A stretch of DNA of 64,000 nucleotides, from the NCBI GenBank assembly GCA_016200325.1, contig JACQEZ010000020.1, forward strand, positions 310,001 to 374,000, given 5' to 3'. Under the pieces are notes generated by a model. That model saw only the letters and a program-made list of their open reading frames with translations. It was not told the DNA's origin and made no database searches. The position numbers and the translations under genes were made by a program. Positions within the stretch are counted from its first letter, which is position 1, and each line of letters opens with the position of its first letter. The stretch comes from Candidatus Manganitrophaceae bacterium. GTDB taxonomy: Bacteria > Nitrospirota > Nitrospiria > SBBL01 > Manganitrophaceae. Below, one piece after another: positions 50,250-56,985 of the stretch.

Positions 50250-51077
50250 CTAAGAAATCACCTCGTCATGCAACACGTCACGCAGCTTCACGTATTTCTC
50301 GCCGAATTTTTTGATCAGCTCTTTTTCAAAACGGCTGATGATCTTGGCGATGTAAATATCATGTTTGACATAATCTTCCGCGATCATCGTGAACCCTTTG
50401 TTCCGGCTCCAGGCCCCTTCGGTTCGCCCCTCGCGGCCGATGTTCCCCATCAAGACCTCTTGGGAGTCGACGACCAGGACCAGGGCGCGTCCCTGTTTCT
50501 CCGAGTAGAGGGTGTCTTCGATCGGGTGGTAATAGACCTGCCCGACGCTGATCTTCGGGGGGCCGAAGTGGACCAGGGCGATCTGAACGCCCCGCTCCTC
50601 GGCGGCGCGAAGCGGCCCTTCCAGCAAAGCGAGCTCGTCGTTCCAGAGGGAGAGAAGGGCGACCCTCTGGGTCGCCTCAATCATCTGATGGGCCTTCTCC
50701 AGCAGGCGGTCGTGGTCGACGATGTTCCAAACATAGCTCGCCTCTTTGTTCCCATTCATCCCGTTAAGGACGCCGCGCAGCGACTGAACGGTCTTCTGGA
50801 CGCCGTGCTGATATTCGGCGAGAAATTCGTCGGGATGCTGCGGGATATAGCGCTTCGTTTTGCCGTTTTCCTCCTCGACCGTCAGGATCATCCCCTTCTC
50901 CTTCAGCTTGCTGAGAACCTCATAGATCTTCGAGGAGGGAACGCCCGAATCTTTTCCGATCTCGTAGGCGGTCGAGGGGTTTTTCTGAACCAGCGCGAGA
51001 TACGATTTTGCTTCATATTCCGAAAATCCGATCTCGGACAATCGGTCAATGATCTCTTTTGTTTTTAATGTCTTCAA
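50250..51077 (-). CDS. TrmB-family transcriptional regulator upstream of gltBD
   Basis: A protein of about 275 residues. An N-terminal winged helix (LSEIGFSEYEAKSYLALVQKNPS, then GVPSSKIYEVLSKLKEKGM) is followed by a TrmB-type ligand-binding part ending in LKKFGEKY-like helices. TTG at 51077, 10 bases after GGAGGT, matches the family N-terminus; GTG at 51122 or ATG at 51119 would place a palindrome inside the start, so those are alternatives. It is 12 bases before gltB, and the whole trio reads as one operon. Regulation of glutamate synthase by TrmB-like proteins is unusual; the effector is unknown, though a 2-oxoglutarate- or sugar-linked signal is possible. Confidence 0.85.
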   Translation of the reverse strand: MKTLKTKEIIDRLSEIGFSEYEAKSYLALVQKNPSTAYEIGKDSGVPSSKIYEVLSKLKEKGMILTVEEENGKTKRYIPQHPDEFLAEYQHGVQKTVQSLRGVLNGMNGNKEASYVWNIVDHDRLLEKAHQMIEATQRVALLSLWNDELALLEGPLRAAEERGVQIALVHFGPPKISVGQVYYHPIEDTLYSEKQGRALVLVVDSQEVLMGNIGREGRTEGAWSRNKGFTMIAEDYVKHDIYIAKIISRFEKELIKKFGEKYVKLRDVLHDEVIS

Positions 51078-51118
51078 GACGATTCCGACCTCCGGGGGCG
51101 GGCGGTCTGTATAAACCA

Positions 51119-51136
51119 TCACTACTTTGGTAGTGA
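51119..51136. promoter_or_regulatory. Inverted repeat, probable operator of the trmB-gltBD operon
   Basis: TCACTAC and GTAGTGA are perfect 7-bp arms around TTTG. It lies between a TTGACA element (minus strand, 51178-51183; the matching -10 is poor) and the preferred TTG start, so it would sit early in the transcript. Adjacent location suggests autoregulation. Confidence 0.6.
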
Positions 51137-51226
51137 GCAGAAACTGATTCCTCTACGTATCATGCAGGCGAATCGGTTGTCAAGCAGAAAACTAACCTTT
51201 GCCATCTGTAGCCTCAGAATCAAATA

Positions 51227-51262
51227 TTTGCCTTCTTTCCTGGCTTCCTGTATATCTGAAGC
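51227..51262 (+). repeat. Imperfect direct repeat, copy 1
   Basis: The 36-base segment matches 52301-52336 at 29 of 36 positions, including an unbroken 15-base core GGCTTCCTGTATATC. The two copies flank the PD-(D/E)XK-like gene. Confidence 0.7.
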
Positions 51263-51450
51263 TTGGGGGAGAGTTCGATTCCAAGGAATATTTTATTTTA
51301 TTAGTTTGACGCGATTTCCAATATGTTGAACAGAAACCTGAGCCTGGCCGATATGATTCCTCCGAAAGCATTCTCGACCGGTCCAGTTGAGAGATCCAAA
51401 GGTTAAAGAATAGATGATACCCTCCCCTGGAGGGTGACCGATGACGAACG

Positions 51451-52020
51451 GTGGCTTGTCAGACAATGACGGCTGATAAATTACTGGTCATTAAATTCTT
51501 CAAAACAAAGGGTATAGAGGCTCGTCACTTTCCCAAGAAATCAGCGGGCAAACAAGCCGATTTTGAACTGTATTTAGGAAGTCAGATCTTTGGATATTGT
51601 GAACTCAAATCAATTCTCGATTATAAATTTTCCGGTTTAATCAATGACCCGACATATAACAAGGTTCAAAGTAAGATCCATCAGGCGGCGAACCAATTCC
51701 GCTCGGTCAATCCTAACCATCTGAATCCGAATATCCTCTTTTTCATCAATCACCGGGAGCGTGTTGGCTGGCAAGACTTGTGGTATGTTCTTACTGGCGA
51801 AGTGACACCCCCAGATCAAAGATCCGAACCAATTGATACTCGATACTTATCTAGGCTCTTGAGAAATGACGATCTCGCAATTGTCGACTATTTCATTTGG
51901 GCAGACACCTTTGGAACAAACATTAAGTTTTTTATTGTCGCTGATTCAGCGTTCAGCGCTGAATTAAGGGGAAAGATCAGTTCAAAAGAATATGAAAAAA
52001 TTAATATTCGAGAACTTTAA
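51451..52020 (+). CDS. PD-(D/E)XK nuclease-like hypothetical protein
   Basis: A 189-residue protein in an AT-richer stretch than its neighbours. D37 in KQADFELY and E51-L-K53 in YCELKSI give the spacing of a PD-(D/E)XK nuclease core, which also appears in restriction enzymes and transposon proteins. The start is uncertain: GTG at 51451 or ATG at 51466, neither with a clear ribosome site. An 11-codon ORF (ATG 51441, after GGAGG) overlaps the start region and could couple translation. It lies alone between direct repeats, so acquisition as a small insertion is plausible. The family is not recognised beyond the catalytic pattern. Confidence 0.6.
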   Translation: MACQTMTADKLLVIKFFKTKGIEARHFPKKSAGKQADFELYLGSQIFGYCELKSILDYKFSGLINDPTYNKVQSKIHQAANQFRSVNPNHLNPNILFFINHRERVGWQDLWYVLTGEVTPPDQRSEPIDTRYLSRLLRNDDLAIVDYFIWADTFGTNIKFFIVADSAFSAELRGKISSKEYEKINIREL

Positions 52021-52504
52021 TAAAATAAAGGCCATTTGGTTTTTGTTTTTTTTGTGGAGATGGCAGAAAAGTACTGACTTAACAACGTTTAAACGGCCTT
52101 TAAATATTCTTTAAGACAGTTCTCAAACCTCTGTTCGCATTCCTATTTCTCTTCCTGAGTTCTCAATTCTAATATTCCGGCCCTTCCGACAGAAAAGATT
52201 CTTTCCTCAAGTATTCCCGTGAGTTCCCGCCTTTTCCTGTATTCTCCCGCTTTTCTCTATTTCTCTGTCCCTTCACACCTATCCCTTTCGCCAACAAAAG
52301 TTTGCCTTTCCCCCCGGCTTCCTGTATATCCAAAGCGACTCATACGGAGGGCGCGGTCTGAGCGGTATTTTTCAAGGCACCCATTGGAGCAGATGGATCA
52401 GAAAGATTGTCTCGGAGGGGATCTTCATCATCTTCCTTCTTTCCTGCTGGCAGGGGAGGGGGTCGGCTCAAGAAAACTGGTCGGCCTCCGACTATGGCTG
52501 GCTC
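52021..52504 (+). other. Pyrimidine-rich non-coding gap with repeat copy 2
   Basis: From 52150 to 52320 the plus strand is strongly C/T-rich with runs of TTCCC and TTTCTC. The second copy of the direct repeat is at 52301-52336. In the frame of the next gene the region is open from 52223 but has no ATG, GTG or TTG. Confidence 0.55.
52301..52336 (+). repeat. Imperfect direct repeat, copy 2
   Basis: Second copy, 1,074 bases from copy 1. It lies in the 5' region of the HExxH gene and shares the 15-base core. Confidence 0.7.
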
Positions 52505-53062
52505 TTGGCGGGGGGGGCGTCGGCGTTTGTGCTGCATGAGAGCGCCCACGCGCTCATGGCGGAGTCGCTTGGGTACGGTGTTCGGATTGAATCGCGTCGC
52601 AAGCCGATTCCGTTCGTCGTCGTCAAATATGATCTCGTCGCCATCAAGGACAGCAGGGGGGAGATCGAATACCTTGACGAAAATGGACAGCCTATTCCCG
52701 AAGGGGCCGACAAGCGATTTGCCATCGCGTCGGCAGGGATTAACAGCCAGAACATCACCTCAGAGCTGATCCTGACGCTCGATCCTGAAATTCGGGAGGA
52801 GCCGCGGCCTTTTTTGAAGGGGGTGTTGGCGTTTAATATCATCACCTCGATCGGCTATGCCCTGGTCGGGCGCAAAGATCCCGATGGCGATCTGCGCGGA
52901 ATGGCGGAGTCGCTCGGAGTCAAAGACCGGTGGGTCGGGGCGCTCGTTTTCTTGCCGGCGGCGGTCGATGCCTACCGCTACTTCTACCCCGATTCGCGCT
53001 GGGCCCCCTGGGTGAGCCGCGGATCGAAGGCTTATTTATTGGGGCTGGCGCTGCGGTTCTAA
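52505..53062 (+). CDS. Membrane protein with HExxH metallopeptidase-like motif, start unclear
   Basis: At least 185 residues from TTG at 52505. H11-E12-S13-A14-H15 (FVLHESAHALMAE) matches the HExxH zinc-peptidase motif, set in a hydrophobic segment as in membrane proteases. Further hydrophobic stretches are near the C-terminus. The TTG start lacks a ribosome site; the frame continues upstream without ATG, GTG or TTG into a convincing signal sequence (RKIVSEGIFIIFLLSCWQ). So the true start may be ATC or ATT near GGAGGGG (52415), or a base change may have lost it. An 8-G tract follows at 52510-52517. Confidence 0.6.
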   Translation: MAGGASAFVLHESAHALMAESLGYGVRIESRRKPIPFVVVKYDLVAIKDSRGEIEYLDENGQPIPEGADKRFAIASAGINSQNITSELILTLDPEIREEPRPFLKGVLAFNIITSIGYALVGRKDPDGDLRGMAESLGVKDRWVGALVFLPAAVDAYRYFYPDSRWAPWVSRGSKAYLLGLALRF

Positions 53063-53239
53063 ATCCGTTCCTAGCCCTCTAGGTAGGATAGGGAGGTCCT
53101 GACTCGCCTGATCGTCCTTCCCGAAGCGCCCGAAGCAGTCATTGGGAATCCCGCATCGTTCCCTCTTTGGCGTTCCTGCATCATCCGGCTCAATCGCCGG
53201 CCTACCCTCCTCTTCCGAAATATGCTATGATCTGCCGCC

Positions 53240-54229
53240 ATGAAACGGAAAGGATTTAATCTTCTTTTTGCATTGCTTCTGATTTTGGGAACGGGGTTTC
53301 TCCTCCTCGGTTCTACCTCCGGTCAGACGGTCGGGCCGAATCTCTCCGATCCCGCTTCGCGGAAGGAGTGCCGTCTCTGCCACAAGGGGCCCTCCCGGCA
53401 TCAGATCGACGACTCTCGTGAGCCATGGTGCGCCAACTGTCATCAACTCCACCAGCTCGTAGACGTTCTCGGGTTAGAAGCGTACCGTCAGCGTGCGGTC
53501 CGCGCGGTGGAGGCGCCGAAGAAAGAAGAGATCATCGCGCAGAAGATGGTTTTAATCCCGGCGGGTGATTTCATCATGGGGGAAGATTTCTTCAAGAAGA
53601 ACGCCGGCCCGCGCCACACCGTCCACCTCGACGATTACTATATCGACCAGTATGACGTCACGAACGCGCATTACAAGCGCTTCGTCGATGCGACCCATCG
53701 AACCCCTCCTTCCCATTGGAAGGACGATCAATATCCGCCGGGAAAGGCGAATCATCCGGTGACGTTTGTGAACTGGTTTGATGCCGACGCCTACTGCAAA
53801 TGGGAGGGGAAGCACCTTCCCTCGGAGCAAGAGTGGGAGAAGGCGGCGCGGGGGAGCGATGGAAGGATGTTTCCGTGGGGAGCGAAGTACGAGGCGAAGC
53901 GGGCAAACGTGCCGATGGAAGAGATCAAAGACACGACGCCGGTGAACGCTTTCCCCGACGGCCGAAGTCCCTATGGCGTCTATGATATGTCGGGCAACGT
54001 CTTTCAGTGGACCTCGGATTGGTTTCTTCCCTATCCTGGGAATAATGTTCCTCACCCGAATTATGGAGAGAAGCTCAAGGTGCTGCGGGGGGGATCGTTC
54101 TTCGATTGCAGCTATTACAAATGCGGCCTCTCTTTCCAGACCTTCAATCGGATCTCGTTGGCGCCGGCGACCAAGGCGATCTCCGCCGGGTTCCGCTGTG
54201 CCAAGCCGGCAAAAGAGATCAAACCGTAA
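53240..54229 (+). CDS. Diheme cytochrome c fused to formylglycine-generating-enzyme (SUMF1-type) domain
   Basis: A 329-residue exported protein. The N-terminal signal segment (about 7-27) is followed by two CxxCH heme sites, C44-R-L-C47-H48 and C64-A-N-C67-H68, within 25 residues. From about 100, a FGE/SUMF1-type fold is clear: LIPAGDFIMGED, YDVTNAHYKRFVD, PVTFVNWFDADAYCKWEGKHLPSE, and YDMSGNVFQWTSDWF. C290 and C295 (FFDCSYYKC) have the same spacing as the copper-binding cysteine pair of true FGE. Heme and sulfatase-activating folds are rarely joined. It would act in the periplasm; the target is unknown. A membrane protein gene follows after 51 bases. Confidence 0.85.
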   Translation: MKRKGFNLLFALLLILGTGFLLLGSTSGQTVGPNLSDPASRKECRLCHKGPSRHQIDDSREPWCANCHQLHQLVDVLGLEAYRQRAVRAVEAPKKEEIIAQKMVLIPAGDFIMGEDFFKKNAGPRHTVHLDDYYIDQYDVTNAHYKRFVDATHRTPPSHWKDDQYPPGKANHPVTFVNWFDADAYCKWEGKHLPSEQEWEKAARGSDGRMFPWGAKYEAKRANVPMEEIKDTTPVNAFPDGRSPYGVYDMSGNVFQWTSDWFLPYPGNNVPHPNYGEKLKVLRGGSFFDCSYYKCGLSFQTFNRISLAPATKAISAGFRCAKPAKEIKP

Positions 54230-54280
54230 AGAAAAAAAAGAGACCGTCGTTTCCTCTACTTCCTGCTTGCCGGATTCTCA

Positions 54281-54730
54281 ATGGCCCGAAAAGGAGTTGA
54301 CCTGATCGCCCTGTTTTATCTGTTGACGGCGGTGGCCTGCTTTCTTCCTTATTTTCAATATGGGGATGGGCTGCTGCTCGGATCGGGTCTGGTTTATGCG
54401 ATTCCGTTTCTGACGGTCGGGGTCGGGTTGGGATTAAGGCGGGATTGGGGCCAAAAGCTCGCGGTGCTTCTCTCGCCGCTTTCGATCTTGGTCGTGATTC
54501 CCCTTTTATTCAGAGAGAAATTGACCTTTGTCTATGCCCTTCCTTGGGTCTCGGTCACCTATCCTTCCTCCTCGGCATTTGAATTTCGGGGATGTTTCGG
54601 GTTTCTGATCGCCGGCCATTTTCTGTCGCTGATTTATTTGTTGCGGGAAACGGTCAAGGCTCAGTTCCAGCCCAAAGTCATCGTTTCCATTAAAAGATCG
54701 ACTAAAAGATCGGCGCAGAGAATTCGTTAA
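54281..54730 (+). CDS. Hypothetical membrane protein
   Basis: A 149-residue integral protein with about four hydrophobic segments (7-27, 35-55, 62-82 and 103-123). The C-terminal tail is basic (KVIVSIKRSTKRSAQRIR). No family was recognised. It follows the diheme-FGE gene by 51 bases and may belong with it as membrane anchor or electron partner, which is inference. It converges on the sulfur-carrier cluster. Confidence 0.65.
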   Translation: MARKGVDLIALFYLLTAVACFLPYFQYGDGLLLGSGLVYAIPFLTVGVGLGLRRDWGQKLAVLLSPLSILVVIPLLFREKLTFVYALPWVSVTYPSSSAFEFRGCFGFLIAGHFLSLIYLLRETVKAQFQPKVIVSIKRSTKRSAQRIR

Positions 54731-54752
54731 GAATGGGGAGGGGGTGTGAGGC

Positions 54753-55166
54753 TCAGAAGGTGAGGATCATGTCGGCGTCGTCCATCTCCTCAAGGAGGAA
54801 AGAGGTGAGACCGCGCGGCTCGTCGATTTCGGGGATGAGGTCGTCTTGGGCCATCCCAATGAGCGCCATCGAGGAGGTGCAGGTATAGAGTTTTACATCT
54901 CCTTGTGATTTGACCTCTCGAATCGCTTTCTGGAGGTCGACCATTCCGGTCGCCTCGTAGTTCTTTTTCAACTCGTTCTCGACGCCGGCATAAACGTCGG
55001 AAAGGTTAAGGTCGGAGATCTTTTTCTTGGAGAGTTTGTAGACCGCCTCGTCCCGGAAGAAAATCCGGACCGACATCTCGCAGACGGCCGCGGCCATCAC
55101 CATCGTCAGGACCGTCACGAAGTTGTTGTGGGTCCCCCGGGTGACAATGATCGCCATCTTTTTCAT
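54753..55166 (-). CDS. DsrE2/DsrE-like protein
   Basis: A 137-residue cytoplasmic-type protein. VTRGTHNNFVTVLTMVMAAAVCEMSVRIFFRDEAVY is typical of the DsrE2 group, and LYTCTSSMALIG gives the second conserved cysteine. Cysteines at about 29 and 95 could carry persulfide sulfur. It begins one base after the stop codon of the TusA-like gene, so the pair is translationally coupled; TusA-DsrE2 pairs are known in sulfur-oxidising bacteria. It is the last gene of the cluster. Confidence 0.8.
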   Translation of the reverse strand: MKKMAIIVTRGTHNNFVTVLTMVMAAAVCEMSVRIFFRDEAVYKLSKKKISDLNLSDVYAGVENELKKNYEATGMVDLQKAIREVKSQGDVKLYTCTSSMALIGMAQDDLIPEIDEPRGLTSFLLEEMDDADMILTF

Positions 55167-55167
55167 T

Positions 55168-55449
55168 TCATTGACTCTGAGGTTTTTGGGGAGGCGGGGC
55201 CGGGGTGAGCCCTCCCTTTTCGATGAAGATCTTTACGAGGCCGTCGACATCTTCCACTTTTACGATCGGATGTTTGAACTTCTGCGTCCAGGCGGCGATT
55301 TCACGGTGCTGAAACCGGTTTCCATGGACTTCCAGAATCGCTCCCTTTTCCATCGTCGCCAGGGTGGTGCGGATTACCCCCAGGCTTCGACAATCGATCG
55401 GGTTGAAGTATTCGGTGACGTTTAACACTTTTGCGACGTGAATATCCAT
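55168..55449 (-). CDS. TusA-like protein with displaced cysteine
   Basis: A 93-residue small alpha/beta protein resembling TusA/SirA. The single cysteine is C20 in PIDCRSLGVIRTTL. In canonical TusA the catalytic cysteine is in a CPxP motif a few residues later (D-x-R-G-L-x-C-P), and that position is Gly/Val here. The fold pattern ALEVHGNRFQHREIAAWTQ-like section is kept. A proline-rich tail (PAPPPQKPQ) ends it. Whether it carries sulfur is uncertain. It precedes the DsrE2-like gene by one base. Confidence 0.7.
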   Translation of the reverse strand: MDIHVAKVLNVTEYFNPIDCRSLGVIRTTLATMEKGAILEVHGNRFQHREIAAWTQKFKHPIVKVEDVDGLVKIFIEKGGLTPAPPPQKPQSQ

Positions 55450-55510
55450 TCAATACAAGGTGGACAAGCCGGCCGACGGTCCGGGAACCGGGGCCGCCGG
55501 CCGGGAGACG

Positions 55511-55897
55511 TTACCATACCATGAAGGAATCGTGCTCTTCGAGCAGGCGAACGGAGTCATCTTCGGAGATGACCTCGATTCCTTGGACCAGATCTTCCTT
55601 GTTGATGCCGCGCATCTTCATGTCTTCGGAGACGGCGCGGATCTTCGCGCCATGCTCGATCATGAAGGTCATGACCTTTTCCGGGGAGGTTTCATGGAGC
55701 ATGATGTCTTGCCCGGCGATCTTGACGTTGACCTGTTGGTTCTTCACGCCATAGGTTACCGCCGAATCGCGGAGCAGCACATTCACCTCGACCGGGGTGT
55801 CGGAGACGCCGAGGGCGGTGGCGAAGACATGCGGATCGACCGGCTCAAAACTGAGATAGATCGGCTTTTCGAAGACAACCAGCACCTTATTGGCCAT
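55511..55897 (-). CDS. DsrF/TusC-like protein without cysteine
   Basis: A 128-residue protein with the DsrE/F fold pattern (LVVFEKPIYLSFEPVDPHVFATALGVSD, then VKIAGQDIMLHETSPEK). The whole sequence has no cysteine: where DsrF-type proteins have the reactive residue, it reads IRAVSEDMKMRGI. It could be a structural partner in a DsrEF-type hetero-oligomer. It lies 23 bases after the previous gene in the cluster. Confidence 0.7.
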   Translation of the reverse strand: MANKVLVVFEKPIYLSFEPVDPHVFATALGVSDTPVEVNVLLRDSAVTYGVKNQQVNVKIAGQDIMLHETSPEKVMTFMIEHGAKIRAVSEDMKMRGINKEDLVQGIEVISEDDSVRLLEEHDSFMVW

Positions 55898-55920
55898 CTA
55901 TAACCTCCGTTCAGTTCAAA

Positions 55921-56367
55921 TTATCGATAAGTCGGGATGCAGATCACCCGGTCGGCCGCCTTGACGAATTTCCAGAGATCACCGAGGGTGCCGACGATTG
56001 AGCCCCCCATCTGGTGTTTCTCGACGCCGCGCTCTTGCACGCAAAGGATGCATGAGACCCAGTCGAGCTTCGCACCGTGAAGTCCCGCGCGGATCATCTG
56101 ATCGATGAACCGGCCGATGTTCGGATGTTTTTCGCCAAGGACTTTTTGGAGCGATCCGGGCTCGTTGTGATCGATCTGATCTTTATTGGTCAGTGTGACC
56201 GCTTCCTCAAAGGCCCAGACGTTCACATCGACCCCGCGCTGCAGGAGTTTTTCAACCAGTCGAAGCACGGTGGTGGGAGCCTCGCGTTGATAAGAGCCGG
56301 TTGCCAGAACGATCGCAACCCGTTTTACTTTTGCCGGAGCGCTGCTCGGCGTCGTTTCAGTGGCCAT
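55921..56367 (-). CDS. DsrE-family protein
   Basis: A 148-residue protein. The N-terminal VAIVLATGSYQREAPTTVLRLVEKLLQRGVDV and the C106-I-L-C109-V-Q-E-R-G motif fit the DsrE/TusD persulfide-carrier family, with C109 as likely reactive cysteine; C143 is near the C-terminus. A further Ala/Ser/Pro-rich leader of about 15 residues precedes the domain. It is 29 bases downstream of the first gene of the cluster. Confidence 0.8.
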   Translation of the reverse strand: MATETTPSSAPAKVKRVAIVLATGSYQREAPTTVLRLVEKLLQRGVDVNVWAFEEAVTLTNKDQIDHNEPGSLQKVLGEKHPNIGRFIDQMIRAGLHGAKLDWVSCILCVQERGVEKHQMGGSIVGTLGDLWKFVKAADRVICIPTYR

Positions 56368-56396
56368 GGGGGTCCTCCTAAATTCCAGGTGACGTG

Positions 56397-56723
56397 TTAG
56401 TACCAGATGACCTTGTCCGATCCTTCCGTGATGAGGTCGGCGAGCTGATCGACATTCGATTGAGAGATCCCGTCGGCCAGCTGGGCCACCCCGCGCGCCT
56501 TGCAGGAGATGTCATCCACCAAGACCTTGGCGCCCCGTTTTGAAAGATCGGTTAAATTCTTCGCGATATCTCCTCCCTTTCGAGCGGCGATGACACCGTT
56601 CTCAATGAGGAAGAGGGTCACATCATTTCCATCTTCCTTTAATTTTCCGGCAACCTTTTGAATATAACGGCCGTTGGTGTATTCGGTTAAATCACGGCTG
56701 TCAACGATCAGATAACGCGCCAT
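56397..56723 (-). CDS. DsrE-family protein, first gene of the cluster
   Basis: A 108-residue small protein (MARYLIVDSRDLTEYTNGRY). C74 in LVDDISCKARGV is at the reactive-cysteine position of DsrE-like proteins. It has no signal peptide. ATG follows AGGAGGAAACC. The promoter TTGACA-18-TATAGT lies 140 bases upstream, making this the first of five genes. Confidence 0.8.
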   Translation of the reverse strand: MARYLIVDSRDLTEYTNGRYIQKVAGKLKEDGNDVTLFLIENGVIAARKGGDIAKNLTDLSKRGAKVLVDDISCKARGVAQLADGISQSNVDQLADLITEGSDKVIWY

Positions 56724-56862
56724 AGGTTTCCTCCTTCGTCCGCTGCGCTCACTATAAAAACGATACCTTTCTCTTGAGTTTCAGTAGGGGAAGTATGATG
56801 GCCGGGCCAGGACGATCCCACCAGAAAACGTCCACAATACGCTTAGGAGTGGTGATCAGGTG

Positions 56863-56892
56863 ACTATATCGAACGGTTTCCGGACTTGTCAA
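56863..56892 (-). promoter_or_regulatory. Sigma-70 promoter for the DsrE/TusA-like cluster
   Basis: On the minus strand a perfect TTGACA and TATAGT are 18 bases apart. Transcription would begin near 56856, about 130 bases before the first gene. It is near-consensus, so strong expression without an activator is likely. Confidence 0.75.
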
Positions 56893-56900
56893 GCGGTTTC

Positions 56901-56920
56901 CTCCCGCGGGGATGCGGGAG
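56901..56920. other. Hairpin upstream of the cluster promoter
   Basis: CTCCCGC and GCGGGAG form a 7-bp stem with a 6-base loop, between the regulator and the cluster promoter. It lacks a T-run and may weakly separate the transcripts. Confidence 0.35.
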
Positions 56921-56985
56921 AGAGGCGCGGGGACGATATAGATCGGGCTGAGCGTTTAATGAAGGAGGGGAGGGGTCGACGTTCG

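Larger units (their letters stand above)
51078..51450. other. 373-base divergent regulatory gap
   Basis: It holds the palindrome and weak promoter of the trmB-like gene near one end, and the first copy of a 36-bp direct repeat (51227-51262). No gene is seen. The AT-content rises from about 51280, matching the following island. Confidence 0.5.

Noticed and set aside
51276-51292. T-loop-like TTCGATTCC, possible tRNA
   Set aside because: No acceptor, D or anticodon stems pair around it.
52510-52517. 8-G tract as a phase-variation switch
   Set aside because: The alternative frame gives an unlikely N-terminus, so slippage is not supported without population data.
52219-52539. Plus-strand ORF of 106 codons upstream of the HExxH gene
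   Set aside because: It overlaps the signal-sequence frame of that gene, has no ribosome site and matches no family.
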